A stretch of 64,000 nucleotides of DNA from Membranipora membranacea. Lineage: Eukaryota; Bryozoa; Gymnolaemata; Cheilostomatida; Membraniporidae. Positions within the stretch are counted from its first letter, which is position 1, and each line of letters begins with the position of its first letter. Below, one piece after another: positions 10,420 through 22,789 of this stretch. The translations under genes and the position numbers were made by a program. The DNA is taken from NCBI GenBank assembly GCA_914767715.1, contig OU612066.1, positions 34,010,283 through 34,074,282 of the forward strand, given 5' to 3'. The notes below the pieces were generated by a model, which ran no database searches, was not told where the DNA came from, and worked only from the letters and a program-made list of their open reading frames with translations.

Positions 10420-10735
10420 AAGTAACGAGTAGTGCATTTCTAAATTATTGCTGCCTCTTCTAGTGGTAGACTGTAGAATGTAACATCCGTTAAATACTTC
10501 TTTACCATTTTCTTTACATTCTGTTTGCCAGGCCTCTGTTGACGGAATTTTTTTGCAATTTGTAATGCGAGCTCTGCTGACTATGAGCTCTGATCCCACT
10601 TGTACATCTTGTCAGAGGATGAATTGATGTTTTTACCAGTAAAGATAAGGTGAGATGAGATTAGGTAGCAAGAGCCACCTTAATGTATAACTATTCAAAA
10701 ACCACATCATCACGATTGCATATAATAGGGCCTAC
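10420..10735. repeat. Remnant of lectin 5' flank
   Basis: Matches 15175-15430, 21650-21910, 27570-27830 and 33565-33820, the distal 5' flank of the lectin units, but without the adjoining lectin. It shows that a lectin unit formerly stood to its left and was replaced or separated by the 4 kb block. Confidence 0.65.
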
Positions 10736-11690
10736 TTTGCTACAAGTTTCAATGAAATATAACTCTATACATTGAAACTTAACATGATATGAATAATTGT
10801 ATATTTGCCAAAATTCTATTTGACTCTTGATGTACACTGCTACATTTGGATTAGTTTAGGTTGATTAAAAGGTTGATTTAAATAACTTAAAAACTTAGAA
10901 ATGGTAACAATAATGATGATGGCTTGCTTATAGAGTGAGGTGTGTGATAGTCATTTAGACTCAATATTATAATCTATCTAGCACAGCATTGGGGATAGTT
11001 CGAAAGATTCTGGCGTACTACATTTCCTAATAATTGATTCTTTCTCTTCTATTTTTCTAGCTTTCAATTAATGATCAAGCTCTTGAGGATGGATTATATT
11101 CTGGTCGCTTATGATCTTGAACGTAGTTGGTAGATTTGCTCATGCTACAAGAAATTTAAGTGCTAGAGAGTGCTTACTTGTGAGTAATTGTTTATCCTGC
11201 ACCAATCTATGATAGAGAGCAGGGTAATCGCCAAGCAAATATTATTGGATTTGATCCCCTTCAGCTAACTGCTGGCGATTTTTGTTGGGGAGTCATTAGT
11301 CTGCAGTGTCAGTGTGGTGTGGTCTCAATTCATGGCCATTGAGGCAAAATGGACACCTTGTCAAGTTGGTTGAAACTTAAAATCATAGAAATAGTCCTTT
11401 GAAACAGATGCCATGCCATGTCGGAAGTGCTCATACAGATATTCATAATATGACAATCCTGAGCCTGAGCACCCAAAAGGGGTGAATAGCGGTACCAATT
11501 TTGACCAAGATAAATAATGTGTTCACACTGGTTATTTATCAGAGGACGAGCACCGAGATCAAAATTCATGTTTGTGTCTAGCTTGAGTTTTGTTCCTATA
11601 CAATTGCAATAGTTTTGTAACACAATATGTCCTTAGAACAAGGAACCAAATGATGTGAATTTGGCTGCAATGTTGAGACAGCTGACAATC
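10735..11690. repeat. Repeat R, copy 1
   Basis: About 960 bases matching 29104-30070. In the second copy R directly follows lectin pseudogene E, so in this unit E has been lost. A minus-strand frame of 97 codons (11330-11623; 29719-30006 in copy 2) stays open in both copies but has no recognised domain. Confidence 0.7.
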
Positions 11691-11756
11691 AAATTGTTTT
11701 ACAGGCCCCTTGAGCTCAGCCTGAAATAATAGTCAAGATAAGAATCTAATACACAC

Positions 11757-11940
11757 TTGTCAAATCCATATGAGAGGTGTAAAAGGAATACATGTTTGGC
11801 GTTTCTGAACTCTTTTCTCTTCATCACATAGTTTCTGGGTAGATCTGTGTAGTATGTAGTAATGCCTTCATCATCACAGACCATGACATCACACATATAT
11901 ACATTCATCTGATACAAAGCGTCACTGATTGACGAGCGAT
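11757..11940 (-). pseudogene. Orphan copy 2 of FOXRED2-like exon 6
   Basis: The same 184-nt exon copy as at 6103-6286, with A for S in ISDALYQ and otherwise the same peptide. Splice-site dinucleotides and the open frame are retained. It follows repeat R and is joined directly to the 3' flank of lectin B. Confidence 0.8.
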
Positions 11941-12129
11941 CTACCAGCACATAAAATCCCTGATACAGTCCTGGTAAAACTCCCTGAAATCGACCAAAAA
12001 GCTCCATAGACAAAATACAGAAATTACACCAATAATTGTGAACATTGCAGTTCGAAGCAGTCGAAATTCAATGATACTCAATTTAAACATGTTTCCTTCT
12101 ATTTTAAAGCTTAAGTTACCAGAATGATG

Positions 12130-13187
12130 GAACTTATCTGTAGACCTCAGGTCAAGGATGTTTCTAATACTCGTCAAGTATGTATTGAGGATTTTGGCTT
12201 GATTTTATAGATCCTTTGCAATAATTCATCCCAGTTTAAGTCTCAGTATTCAAAGAATGACTTCTGGCAAATTCCGGCTGCGTAGATTATGAAGTAAAAT
12301 AAATTGGTGTTGCATTCATCAATGTACAAATCTAATGTACATCCTTGCCTATAGTACAATTTGATGTTGTCCCAAAGGAGAAAAAAACTTAATACAAAAG
12401 ATCAGGATTTATCTTTGTACGAAGGGTAAACTCTAGAAAGGAAGCAGAATTGATGTCAAACACCATTCAAATACTCAAGGTCAAAAACGAGTACAGTGAT
12501 AGAGGTGAGTTTTTTTTTATTCGGTTCCTGCATCTAGTAAAAATTGAGATTCAGACATGGCCAACTAAAAAAATAGTGCAACGGTATGGTCTTGTAGTTG
12601 GGGACTAGTAAGGCGACCATCCGATTAATCTAGTTGGGTACTAATGCCCGCCCACGCACTCAGGCAGGCCAGTCCCTCTGACTCTGGAACATAAGGCCCT
12701 CACAGAGCAGACACCAACTAACGTTTATTGCAGAGGGCCTGCAAATACATCAGACAAAAATCTCCCTCCGAACCCCACTCCAGATCGTGTTTTAAAATAA
12801 TTAACTGTCAGCTTTCATTCTTGGTTGATGTAATAGAGTCAATATCTTCATAGAAAAAATTAACTTTATAGTCCAGGTCTTGATGGTATGAGCATGAGAA
12901 AGATCAACGGATGACAGGGACTATGATTTTAACATATATAGCAAATGCATCACAGGGTAAATCTTAATGTTTAAGATTTTATTTTGTTGAAGAATTTATT
13001 TTGTTGAAGAATTTGTTTTGTCGAAGAATTTATTTTGTTGAAGAATTTATATTGTAAAATATTGCGGCTGTTTAGAATATAAAGTAAAATAAATGGTGTT
13101 ACATTCATCATTGTTTAAAAGTAATTCAAATCATTGCTTATATCTGGATGTGAAAATGAAGCCAGTTCAAACAGTCAAAGCAGTATA
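12130..13187. repeat. Lectin duplicon 3' flank (unit B)
   Basis: Counterpart of 3104-4167, with the same minisatellite at 12978-13050. From about 12527 rightwards it is also the outer end of the left arm of the giant inverted repeat. No gene. Confidence 0.75.
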
Positions 13188-14290
13188 TTATCTTCTCTCA
13201 CAGATGAACAGTCTCCTTGCATTTACACATTTACAATCACTCCATTCTCCACTTGTCTTGGGGCAGACGCATGACTCATTTCCGTTGGTGTTGTCAGGCT
13301 CACTAGATCTCCATGAAGGTGCAACCTCAGGGAACTCCTCAGCATCCAATCTGTTCCAGAACGCTTCTGTGCTATATCCATCCCAAAAGAATGTCTGTTG
13401 ATCGACATCCTCCTGAGCACCGATATATATGAACTCTGAGTTTGAGTCTGAAATGGGAGACAGTTATAGAGATAGTTATATATCTAAATTCATATCAGGC
13501 TCACAAAATAAAACAATGCTGCGATGTTTGACTTCGCAAAATGAAGCTAGAAAAATGCAGCTTTTTTATATACTCAACAAAATCCAGACCAAAAAATGAT
13601 AAAAGTTGACATAAAAGAACAAAGTGAATAGTTGCGAAATTCATGCGTCAAGCGACCTACCAAGTGTGTTTTCCATGAGGAATTGCTTGAGGTTATCTCT
13701 TCTCCACTGAGTTTCAGCAGTCACCATGAAGCCCAGGTAGGTCTCACTGCAAAGTTCTCTGGCATCCACATAATACTCCCTTTCAGTACTGAGAATGAGA
13801 CAGGATTTGGTTTCACCAGACCCGACGGCGGTGAAGTTTCCTGGGCATACCTCTATTAAAAAACATCATCAGAACATTAGATTAAAATATAAAATTAACA
13901 GTAATAATATTTATATTGCAGGCATCTATATCAACTAGGCTAAACACTGAAGAAACATGGGCGACAGTCATGTGTCTTGATATTCTTACCTATCATCAAG
14001 GTGATTGTATTGTAAAGTCAGAGGTAGTAGCTTTTCACATGTGATCAATAAACAATCTGATCGCTCAGACCAGCATTTAAATAATAAATATCGCAATGAC
14101 CATGAACAAATATCTAAAGAATAGTCGTGTCTTAAGAAATACCTAACATCATTGAGCAACTCAACTAATCGATTAATGTAAGAAAGTGGACATTATTTTC
14201 AAAGCAGCAATAACCCTATAAATGTATAAGCCTACCTATAGCTGAGGCTACCTGAACACCTATAACAAGGAGAAGAGCAGCAGCGAACAT
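13188..14290 (-). CDS. Secreted C-type lectin, copy B (3 exons)
   Basis: Exons 14236-14290, 13661-13852 and 13188-13447 on the minus strand, with exon lengths and phases as in copy A. The protein is 168 residues with signal peptide MFAAALLLVIGVQVASAI and an intact lectin domain (ARELC, YIGA, EPD, GEWSD, FICE). The exon 2 acceptor is AATAG where other copies have TGTAG, still an AG. In the left arm of the inverted repeat, facing copy C. Promoter TATATAAA lies about 90 bases upstream (near 14380). Confidence 0.85.
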
Positions 14291-15430
14291 GTTGTATGAT
14301 GATGGGATTCTTCTGTGAGAAACTACTGATCACTTCAACTGATAGTGCTGTAGTGACAAAGCAAGCTTCATACCACATTTATATAGGTTTGGTCTGATGA
14401 AGCAACCTTGTAGCAGAGATGAAGCAATCGCACCATGACTTGACTTATACCATTAAACAATCGTTGTTCAACCAATCATTATTAATGGCTATTTAAAGTA
14501 TGAGAATGGGGATTTAAATACTTGATATTATCTCATATTGTGATCATATGGTTGTATACTAATACAAGGAAACCATCTTTATTCTGTTCACAGATCATGA
14601 TATATATTTCCCACTTGCGTCAATCATGATATTTTTACCAGTCTTTTTGAAAGCATTTCGACTAATTAAAATGCTGTAAAATGCATCTGCCTTTGATAAT
14701 CTATGGTGATTTTTAACTATCAGCTGTCCTGACTTCCTCAAGATGATGAAATCAACCATAGAACTAGATGATTCGGAGAAAATGAAATCGCATTTTAATT
14801 TATATAATGATGACGCAAAATCGGTGACAAGGGAATGAGGTGTCAATGATTATTATTGAACTTAAAAACTCTTTAAGGGAACCAAAATGGACACAATAAA
14901 ATCAAAACGATACGACCATTTTCATAGACAGAAATTTGACCGGATATTTATACCAATGCTCAATATTAGTCTCAATCACAGCAACACGCTGCAAGGGGGT
15001 TCTTTCTTTTTTCCTTACACTCTTTTGTTGACTTGAGGAGTTAATTACAGGGATATGGTGACTGTGGTTACCTGTTCTGTATCTGCTAGCCTTGGATCAC
15101 CACTTAAAGATCAGAGTATCGAAATAATTTTCTAAACAATCCGATTGTCGATTGTCATAAGTCAATATAGCTCTGTAGACTGTAGAATGAAACATCCGTC
15201 AAATACTTCTTTACAATTTTCTTTACATTCTGTTTTCTTAGGCCCCTCTTGACGGAATTTTTTTGCAATCTGTAATGTGAGCTATGCTGACTATGAGCCC
15301 TGATCCCACTTGTGCATCTTGTCAGAGGATGAATTGATGTTTTTACCAGAATAGATAAAGTGAGATGAGATTAGGTAGCAAGAGCCACCCTAATTTATAA
15401 CTATTCAAAAACTACATCATCACGATTCTG
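14291..15430. repeat. Lectin B promoter and 5' flank
   Basis: Carries the shared TATA box near 14380 and the duplicated GATGAAGCA-type 12-mer (its first unit is changed to GATGAAGCAACC). The flank continues to the block 15175-15430. No gene; a short minus frame at 14595-14846 recurs in the other flanks but is not protein-like. Confidence 0.6.
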
Positions 15431-15729
15431 CTCCCTGGCCTGTAGTCAGGGCTCCGGTCACCTTAAAATCTTAGACTAGACTTTTTTACGGATAACTGAA
15501 AAGAAACTGATCCTGTTGGTAAAGTTAGCTGCATATATGTTTTGCTTTACCTTCAAATTCTAGGATGTGACAATTTCAGTCAATAACCAAAGCTCTAAAG
15601 CTCTTAAGATCCAAGTGACATCCCCCTTATCTAATCACTAATGAAAACATATGCCAGCTACTAAGGGGGTGCAGATGAAAAATCATGCTAGGTGTAGACT
15701 TGCGAAACTGAAAACGGTATGTATGTGTA

Positions 15730-15886
15730 GATCTAAAATTGGGGACCCCGGTCCACATGTCTATAGGCCACGACGCTACCATCTCGCCACCTGGATCAAC
15801 TAGGTGAACGTGTTGACAATATAGCTCAGTGTTAGCGGCGTTGCCTGCAAAGCCATTTGGACCTGGGTTCGAGACCGTTACAGATC
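15730..15886. repeat. Two tRNA-like units facing each other
   Basis: Plus strand 15815-15883 has an A-box-like TAGCTCAGTGTTAGC (15822-15836) and B box GGTTCGAGACC (15866-15876). A second, minus-strand unit at about 15745-15795 has GGTGGCGAGATGGTAGAG and GACCGGGGTCCCC. Pairing of stems is poor, so these are tRNA-derived SINE heads or tRNA pseudogenes. Mirror copies: 21191-21261 and 21285-21335. 15960-16260 shows nothing further. Confidence 0.5.
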
Positions 15887-16257
15887 TGAACATTTTGATC
15901 ATCAACATATTTATTTGTGTATCGTTATAAGTACGATTGTTGTGATGTACCATAGGGATTGCCGGCTGATTCTTACTGCCGACAACTTGCCGTCACCTTG
16001 GAAGTTTGAGAGGCCATAACTTCCTCAATATTTGGATTCTAAAGCTGGAATTCACTCACATGATAGAATAAAATATGGAGAATAAGATGTGATACAAAAG
16101 AGCAGCCTCAAACTAAGTCTTTAATGTTCATGAATTGGGACCACTCAAGATCCACACACGATCAATATTAATCTGTTAATATTCCTGTCAATTTATATCT
16201 ACACTCCTTTAATATTTATTTGGTGACAAATCGCAAACCAGCTAGAGAAAAAAGGTT

Positions 16258-16940
16258 ATTTGTCTCTTTGTTGTTCTACACATGGATGGCCTGTATTTAT
16301 CTATTATTGCTCTACGAGCAGACTTTTTCTTTGTATTTATTTTAATACAAGAGTTCAGGTGGTGATGATTGCCAAGCCTCCGTTCATAGTTGTCAGTGAA
16401 GGGCATCAAAATCTGACTACCAGAGAGCTGGATCCTCTAAAATCTTGTTTTTTCAGTGTCTGATAGCAGACTGTACCATGCAGGGCGGGCCTAGGCGATT
16501 AAAGACTTAATATTAGCTACTAAGAAGGCATTCAGGCCACCGCTGGAGGCTTTCAGTTTCAGTTTATTTTTCATTCGGTATCATTGTATGATAAAAACGA
16601 ATGTTAACAGTGTAAAGAATAAAAAAATTCTACTGGGCAAACTTATCACTTGTTCAGATAAGACATAAAAATGGAAAAAAAAATTTGGCACGTTTTTTTG
16701 TCTGTGGCATACAACAGGCCTAAAAATAGTGTTTCGACGAGAGGATATTCTACTGTTTGTATTAAAGTGTACTCTACTAAAAAGTGGATGCTGTGGATCA
16801 GAGGCTATTTTGTTAAAGTGTCGTTCGCCAAGAGTAAATATAAACTCACGTATATAGGATTTTCCGATTTGGCTAGGAATCCACTCACAAACAAGTTTTT
16901 GGAAGCAGAATTTCAAAAATATCTTCATTTCGATCAATCC
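16258..16940 (-). pseudogene. Decayed LINE 3' fragments (left arm)
   Basis: Mirror of 20206-20820. The minus strand encodes pieces of a non-LTR reverse-transcriptase C-terminus, with in-frame stops replacing the tyrosine of AYARPAW and the glutamate of RFERIQ. A separate tail peptide contains HPLFSRVHFNTN. A short CTGAAA repeat (about 16552-16570) marks a LINE 3' end between the two pieces. Confidence 0.55.
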
Positions 16941-17011
16941 TCAAGATTTTTGCCTATATAAATTACAAGTTAAGTGGATCTTACCTACGTAGTCCGTAAG
17001 TTGAAACTTGA

Positions 17012-17094
17012 CTATAATTCTCATTGAAGCACTGCTATACTATGGGAGACCTTTGGTCTCCCATAGTATAGCAGTGCTTCAATGAGAATTATAG
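17012..17094. repeat. Perfect 83-bp palindrome (left arm)
   Basis: Two 40-base perfect inverted halves around a TTT centre, beginning CTATAATTCTCATTGAAGCA and ending in its complement. Likely a very small foldback element. The mirror copy at 20049-20131 has AAA in the centre, as expected for an inverted duplicate. Confidence 0.9.
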
Positions 17095-17686
17095 ATTTTT
17101 ATGGTATTTGGGTAGAGAGAAGCAAGAGTAAATCAAACAGGCCTATCATTCAATGACACAATAGGACTCGTTTGTACAGAACGTCTGGTGGTCACTGTAA
17201 ATTATAAATTTATCAATGCAGCCGATAATAATAATATTCTGAGAGCTTTGAAAGACTATCTGCTTAAAGGCTGTCCAGGCAATAATTTATCGCTTTGAAA
17301 TTTAACTGCTGTAATGGCCCTGCAAGCCCCTAATCTGAATTTGTTGAAATGATTGGAATTTCAGGTTGATAGAACCTTGAACATACAAAACTCTTTGGGT
17401 AAACACACATATTATCACAGATTATCACATAATGCTGGCTCAACTCTTGAAGTTGACCAAGAAGCGCGGAAAATCAATGAAACTTCTTTGCAAATACTAG
17501 AGAATAAGGGCGCCAGAGAATTTAAGGTTTTTTTGCGAGGCAATCTCATTCTTGGCATAATAACTCTGTACAATGATGAGCTTTGAAGCAGAGTTTGGCG
17601 AAATAATTTGATAAAAACATACAGATGGAATTTGGACAATTTCCTAGTATTTTGCATAAAATGTTACAACTTCCTGCTCCCTCACT
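17095..17686. other. Inner end of left arm, no gene
   Basis: Unrecognised sequence matching the inverse of 19167-19990. A frame at 17353-17586 (HTYYHRLSHNAGSTLEVDQE) recurs on the opposite strand at 19287-19586 but shows no known domain. It may be a fragment of an old element. Confidence 0.35.
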
Positions 17687-17692
17687 CTCACT

Positions 17693-18918
17693 GCGTTTCA
17701 TACCCTAGAATTGTCTGACAATTCTGTACAATTCTAGAATTGTTCGAACCTGACCTATATATTATTACCCAACCAGCAACCATTATTGTGTAATTAACCC
17801 TGCCTGCTAAATAAATTACATTAATTATTGCTATTGTATAGTTATAGTATAAGCCTTTACAGTTCTAGTCAAAATTATATAATTTGATTGACATTGTATT
17901 CAATGAGTTTGTATTTAGATGACCAGGCAAGCATGCTGGAATGAATAGATATTGCGGTGCAAGGTAGCATCAAAGTCTATATTGCAGGAGGCCCAGGTTC
18001 AAATCCCCGCCGGGGCAAATCTATTCTTTTCGTTTTATTATGATGGAAATTGAAAGCATTCCATTCCATTTGCATTCCATTCCGTCCGCTCACAATTTTT
18101 GTAAGCACAGAAAACTCTTAGTAATGAGTATGATGACTCGACAAAATACTTATGTTCAACTCTTCTGTGTTGTACCATACCCTACGTTATATTTTGTGCA
18201 ATCTGTTAATATGGGCAGCAACTGCATAAATAGAATATATCAGCTAAACTACGCTAGCAGAGTTATCAGAAAACTTTGCTGCTAATAAAAATGTACAACA
18301 TCGCTCCCCAGATAAGCAAGGAATTACTTTGTATCAACTGTCCTACATGCCTAAGTGGAGAGAAGTGATATGTGAATGAGGCCATATTTTCAACAGAACC
18401 ACTGACTACTGAAGATATGCTGACTGAAGTTAACAAAAAACTCAAGCTTGGTGTCACAGCAAGTAGTATGAGTACTGAGTATTGGCATAGTCTAAACTAC
18501 GCTCCTTGTGATTATTGAGAGTGAAAGGCTTTCGGCTATTTCTATTTGTTGGCCAAAGATGCTCTGAGCATGGAGTTAGCTCTGAATGTTATGGTATGTG
18601 GGCTGAGGAAGGCAAAGGTAAATCAACTATCGTAAGCCTGGTATATAATCATTACCTGTCTACAAAGGAGCTCTTGATGTTATACTATATCATTCTCAGC
18701 CATCTCAGTTATATGGCGTACAGGAAGCAATTTCGGTATATTTCTCTCTCACTCTTGGATGGTAGTTCCCTAGTAGGTGTTGGCACTAGTACAGATAGTA
18801 TTCAAATGTTAGACTAGTGGCAACACAGTTTAAAGTAATAAATTTTAATCTGTCAGCTTGAATGTCACAAGCAGGGAGGTTAGCCAATAACAGGCATAAT
18901 TACATAATTTCCTTGATA
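17693..18918. repeat. Repeat S, copy 2 (centre of inverted repeat)
   Basis: Inverted copy of 1880-3103 occupying most of the spacer between the two giant arms. It includes the tRNA-like B box GGTTCAAATCC at 17996-18006. No gene. The short region 18919-19166 after it is unique. Confidence 0.75.
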
Positions 18919-20048
18919 TCCTTGTTGTCAAAATTTTTAATTGTCCAATTAAGTATAATTAACACTGTTTGTTAATCCTTCACACACATTCCATTGCACT
19001 TTTATCAAGTCATCATGACACACTAGTGGAATCAGAGAGACAGGAGTGATTGTAGGCTGACCTAACTTCCTGTCTGCTGATAATGAATGTGGTGAGTTTT
19101 TAATTTCGTGAATATTTATTTTTATAATGATGGTTGTCTGGGTGTAAGTGCAATCATGATCATTCTTTGACAGAAGAGTGAGGGGGCAGGAAGTTGTAAC
19201 ATTTTATGCAAAATACTAGATAATTGTCCAAATTCCATCTGTATGTTTTTATCAAATTATTTCACCAAACTCTGCTTCAAAGCTCATCATTGTACAGAGT
19301 TATTATGCCAAGAATGAGATTGCCTCGCAAAAAAAACCTTAAATTCTCTGGCGCCCTTATTCTCTAGTATTTGCAAAAAAGTTTCATTGATTTTCCGCGC
19401 TTCTTGGTCAACTTCAAGAGTTGAGCCAGCATTATGTGATAATCTGTGATAATAGGTGTGTTTACCCAAAGGGTTGTCCATTTTTAAATTTACTGGTACC
19501 TTATCAGTTCTGTGAAGGTTGCCTTTGAATGCCAGTGTAAACAAAATGAACATTATGACTTCATGGGTAAATAACTTGGATACCAACTATACATCCAATT
19601 ATGCTTGGCTAAGATGTTGATGTCAAGTGAAAGATAAACAATTGGAAAATTAGACACTGTGAGAATCTTGTTCAAATTCAATAAGCTAATCTCATTGAAA
19701 ATGATCAGGTAGATTAAACTGTACATTGTAGCCATTAATTGCATGCATCAAAGAGGTTTGTATGTTTAAGGTTCTATCAACCTGAAATTCCAATCATTTC
19801 AACAAATTCAGATTAGGGGCTTGCAGGGCCATTACAGCAGTTAAATTTTAAAGCGATAAATTATTGCCTGGACAGCCTTTAAGCAGATAGTCTTTCAAAG
19901 CTCTCAGAATATTGTTATCGGTTGCATTGATAGATTTATAATTTACAGTGATCACCAGACATTCTGTACAAACGAGTTCTATTGTGTCATTGAATGATAG
20001 GCCTGTTTGATTTACTCTTGCTTCTCTCTACCCATATACCATAAAATT

Positions 20049-20131
20049 CTATAATTCTCATTGAAGCACTGCTATACTATGGGAGACCAAAGGTCTCCCA
20101 TAGTATAGCAGTGCTTCAATGAGAATTATAG
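20049..20131. repeat. Perfect 83-bp palindrome (right arm)
   Basis: Mirror of 17012-17094, with both halves still perfectly complementary. Its survival without mismatch in both arms suggests that it is recent or is kept identical by exchange between the arms. Confidence 0.9.
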
Positions 20132-20205
20132 TCAAGTTTCAACTTACGGACTACGTAGGTAAGATCCACTTAACTTGTAAATTATATAGGCAAAAATCTT
20201 GAGGA

Positions 20206-20821
20206 TTGATCGAAATGAAGATATTTTTGAAATTCTGCTTCCAAAAACTTGTTTGTGGGTGGATTCCTAGCCAAATCGGAAAATCCTATATATGTGATTT
20301 TATATTTACTCTTGGCGAACGACACTTTAACCAAATAGCCTCTGATCCACAGCATCCACTTTTTAGTAGAGTACACTTTAATACAAACAGTAGAATATCC
20401 TCTCGTCGAAACACTATTTTTAGGCCTGTTGCATGCCGAAGACAAAAACATGCCAAATTTTTTTCCCATTTTTTATGTCCTGATATCCTGATACTGAATG
20501 AAAAATAAACTGAAACTGAAACTGAAAGCCTCCAGCGGTGGCCTGAATGCCTTCTTAGTAGCTAATATTAAGTCTTTAATCGCCTATGCCCGCCCCGCAT
20601 GGTACAGTCTGCTATCAGACACTGAAAAAACAAGATTTGAGAGGATCCAGCTCTCTGTTAGTCAGATTTTGATGCCCTTCACTGACAACTATGAAAGGAG
20701 GCTTGGCAATCATCACCACCTGAACTCTCGTATTAAAATGAATACAAAGAAAAAGTCTGCTCGTAGAGCAAAAATAGATAAATACAGGCCATCCATGTGT
20801 AGACAACAAAGAGACAAATAA
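20206..20821 (+). pseudogene. LINE 3' fragments (right arm)
   Basis: First piece (20206-20525): a reverse-transcriptase tail peptide including LGERHFNQIASDPQHPLF, ending in three CTGAAA-like units typical of a LINE 3' terminus. Second piece (20526-20821): an internal RT C-terminal stretch, AYARPAWYSLLSDTEKTRFE. The order of the pieces is opposite to that of one element, so these are two adjoining insertions or a rearranged one. Confidence 0.55.
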
Positions 20822-21190
20822 CCTTTTCTCTCTAGCTGGTTTGCGATTTGTCACCAAATAAATATTACAGGAGTGTAGATATAAATTGACAGGAATATTA
20901 ACAGATTAATATTGATCGTGTGTGGATCTTGAGTGGTCCCAATTCATGAACATTAAAGACTTAGTTTGAGGCTGCTCTTTTGTATCACATCTTATTCTCC
21001 ATATTTTATTCTATCATGTGAGTGAATTCCAGCTTTAGAATCTAAATATTGAGGAAGTTATGGCCTCTCAAACTTCGAAGGTGACGGCAAGTTGTCGGCA
21101 GTAAGAATAAGCCGGCAATCCCTATGGTACATCACAACAATCGTACTTATAACGATGCACAAATAAATATGTTGATGATCAAAATGTTCA

Positions 21191-21335
21191 GATCTGTAAC
21201 GGTCTCGAACCCAGGTCCAAATGGCTTTGCAGGCAATGCGCTAACACTGAGCTATATTGTCTACAAGTTCACCTAGTTGTTCCAGGTGGCGAGATGGTAG
21301 AGTCATTGCCTATAGACATGTGGACCCGGGTCCCC
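21191..21335. repeat. tRNA-like units (right arm)
   Basis: Mirror of 15730-15886. Minus-strand unit at 21191-21261, and a plus-strand unit at 21285-21335 whose 5' part reads GGTGGCGAGATGGTAGAG, very like a tRNA A box. The plus unit continues into a body of about 130 bases that also ends abruptly at 34147 beside lectin F, as a SINE would. Confidence 0.45.
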
Positions 21336-22655
21336 AATTTTAGATCGACACATACATACCGTTTTCAGTTTCGCAAGTCTACACCTAGCATGATGCATAA
21401 CATTTTTCATCTGCATCCCCTAAGTAGCTGGCATATGTTTTCATTAGTGATTCGATAAGGGGGATGCCACTTGGATATTAAGAGCTTTAGAGCTTTGGTT
21501 ATTGACTGAAATTGTCGCATCCTAGAATTTGAAGGTAAAGCCAAACATATATGCAGCTAACTTTACCGACAGGATCAGTTTCTTTTCAGTTATCTGTAAA
21601 AAAAGTCAGCCTAAGATTTTAAGTTGACTGGACCCCTGACTATAGGCCAGGCAGCAGAATCGTGATGATATAGTTTTTGAATAGTTATAAATTACAGTGG
21701 CTCTTGCTACCTAATCTCATCTCACTTTATCTATACTGGTAAAAACACCAATTCATCCTCTGACAAGATGCACAAGTGGGATCAGAGCTCATAGTCAGCA
21801 TAGCTCGCATTACAAATTGCAAAAAAATTCCGTCAAGAGAGGCCTGAGAAAACAGAATGTAAAGAAAATTATAAAAAAGTATTTAACGGATGTTTCATTC
21901 TACAGTCTACAGAGCTAAATTGACAATTGACAATCGACAATCGGATAATTTAGAAATTGATTTCGATACTCTGATCTTTAAGTGGTGATACAAGGCTAGC
22001 AGATACAGAACAGGTAACCACAGTCACCATATCCCTGTAATTAACTCTTCAAGTCAACAAATGAGTGTAAGGAAAAAAGAAAGAACCCCTTGCAACGTGT
22101 TGCTGTGATTGAGACTAAGATTGAGCATTGGTATAAATATCCGCTTAAATTCCTGTCTATGAAAGTTGTTGTATCGTTCTGATTTTATTGTGTCCATTTT
22201 GGTTCCCTTAAAGAGTTTTTAAGTTCAATAATAATCATTGGCACCCCATTCCCTTGTCACAGATTTTGCGTCATCATAATATAAATTGAAATGCGATTTC
22301 ATTTTCTCCGAATCATCTAGTTCTATGGTTGATTTCATCATCTTGAGAAAGTCAGGACAGCTGATATTTAAAAATCACCATAGATTATCAAAGGCAGATG
22401 CATTTTACAGCATTTTAATTGGTCGAAATGCTTTCAAAAAGACTGGTAAAAATATCATGATTGACGCAAGTGGGAAATATATATCATGATCTGTGAACAG
22501 AATAAAGATGGTTTCCTTGTAGTAGTATACAACCATATCATCACAATATGAGATAATATCAAGTATTTAAATCCCCATTGTCATACTTTAAATAATCATT
22601 AATAATGATTGGCTGAACAACAATTGCTTAATGGCATATGTCAAGTCATGGTGCA

Positions 22656-22707
22656 ATTGCTTCATCTCTGCTACAAGATTGCTTCATCAGACCAAACCTA
22701 TATAAAT
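22656..22707 (+). promoter_or_regulatory. Lectin C core promoter
   Basis: TATATAAAT at 22699-22707, preceded by ATTGCTTCATC at 22656-22666 and again at 22678-22688 (22-bp period, two helical turns). The ATG lies about 90 bases downstream. The block is the same as in the minus-strand copies. Confidence 0.65.
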
Positions 22708-22789
22708 GTGGTATGAAGCTTGCTTTGTCACTTCAGCACAGTTGAAGTGATCAGTAGTTTCTCACAGAAGAATCCCATCATCATACAAC

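Larger units (their letters stand above)
12527..17686. repeat. Left arm of giant inverted repeat
   Basis: Reads as the reverse complement of 19167-24487 throughout, with scattered substitutions and small indels. The main length difference is roughly 290 extra bases near 19480-19745 on the right. The arm contains lectin B, its 5' flank, tRNA-like repeats, LINE fragments and an 83-bp palindrome. The centre (17687-19166) is almost entirely repeat S. Confidence 0.85.

Noticed and set aside
15815-15883. Functional tRNA-Cys gene
   Set aside because: A and B boxes are present but the acceptor and T stems do not pair properly; a tRNA-derived repeat fits better.
16671-16961. 96-codon frame conserved in both arms as a gene
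   Set aside because: It lies opposite LINE tail sequence (HPLFSRVHFNTN on the other strand) and is kept by the arm duplication.
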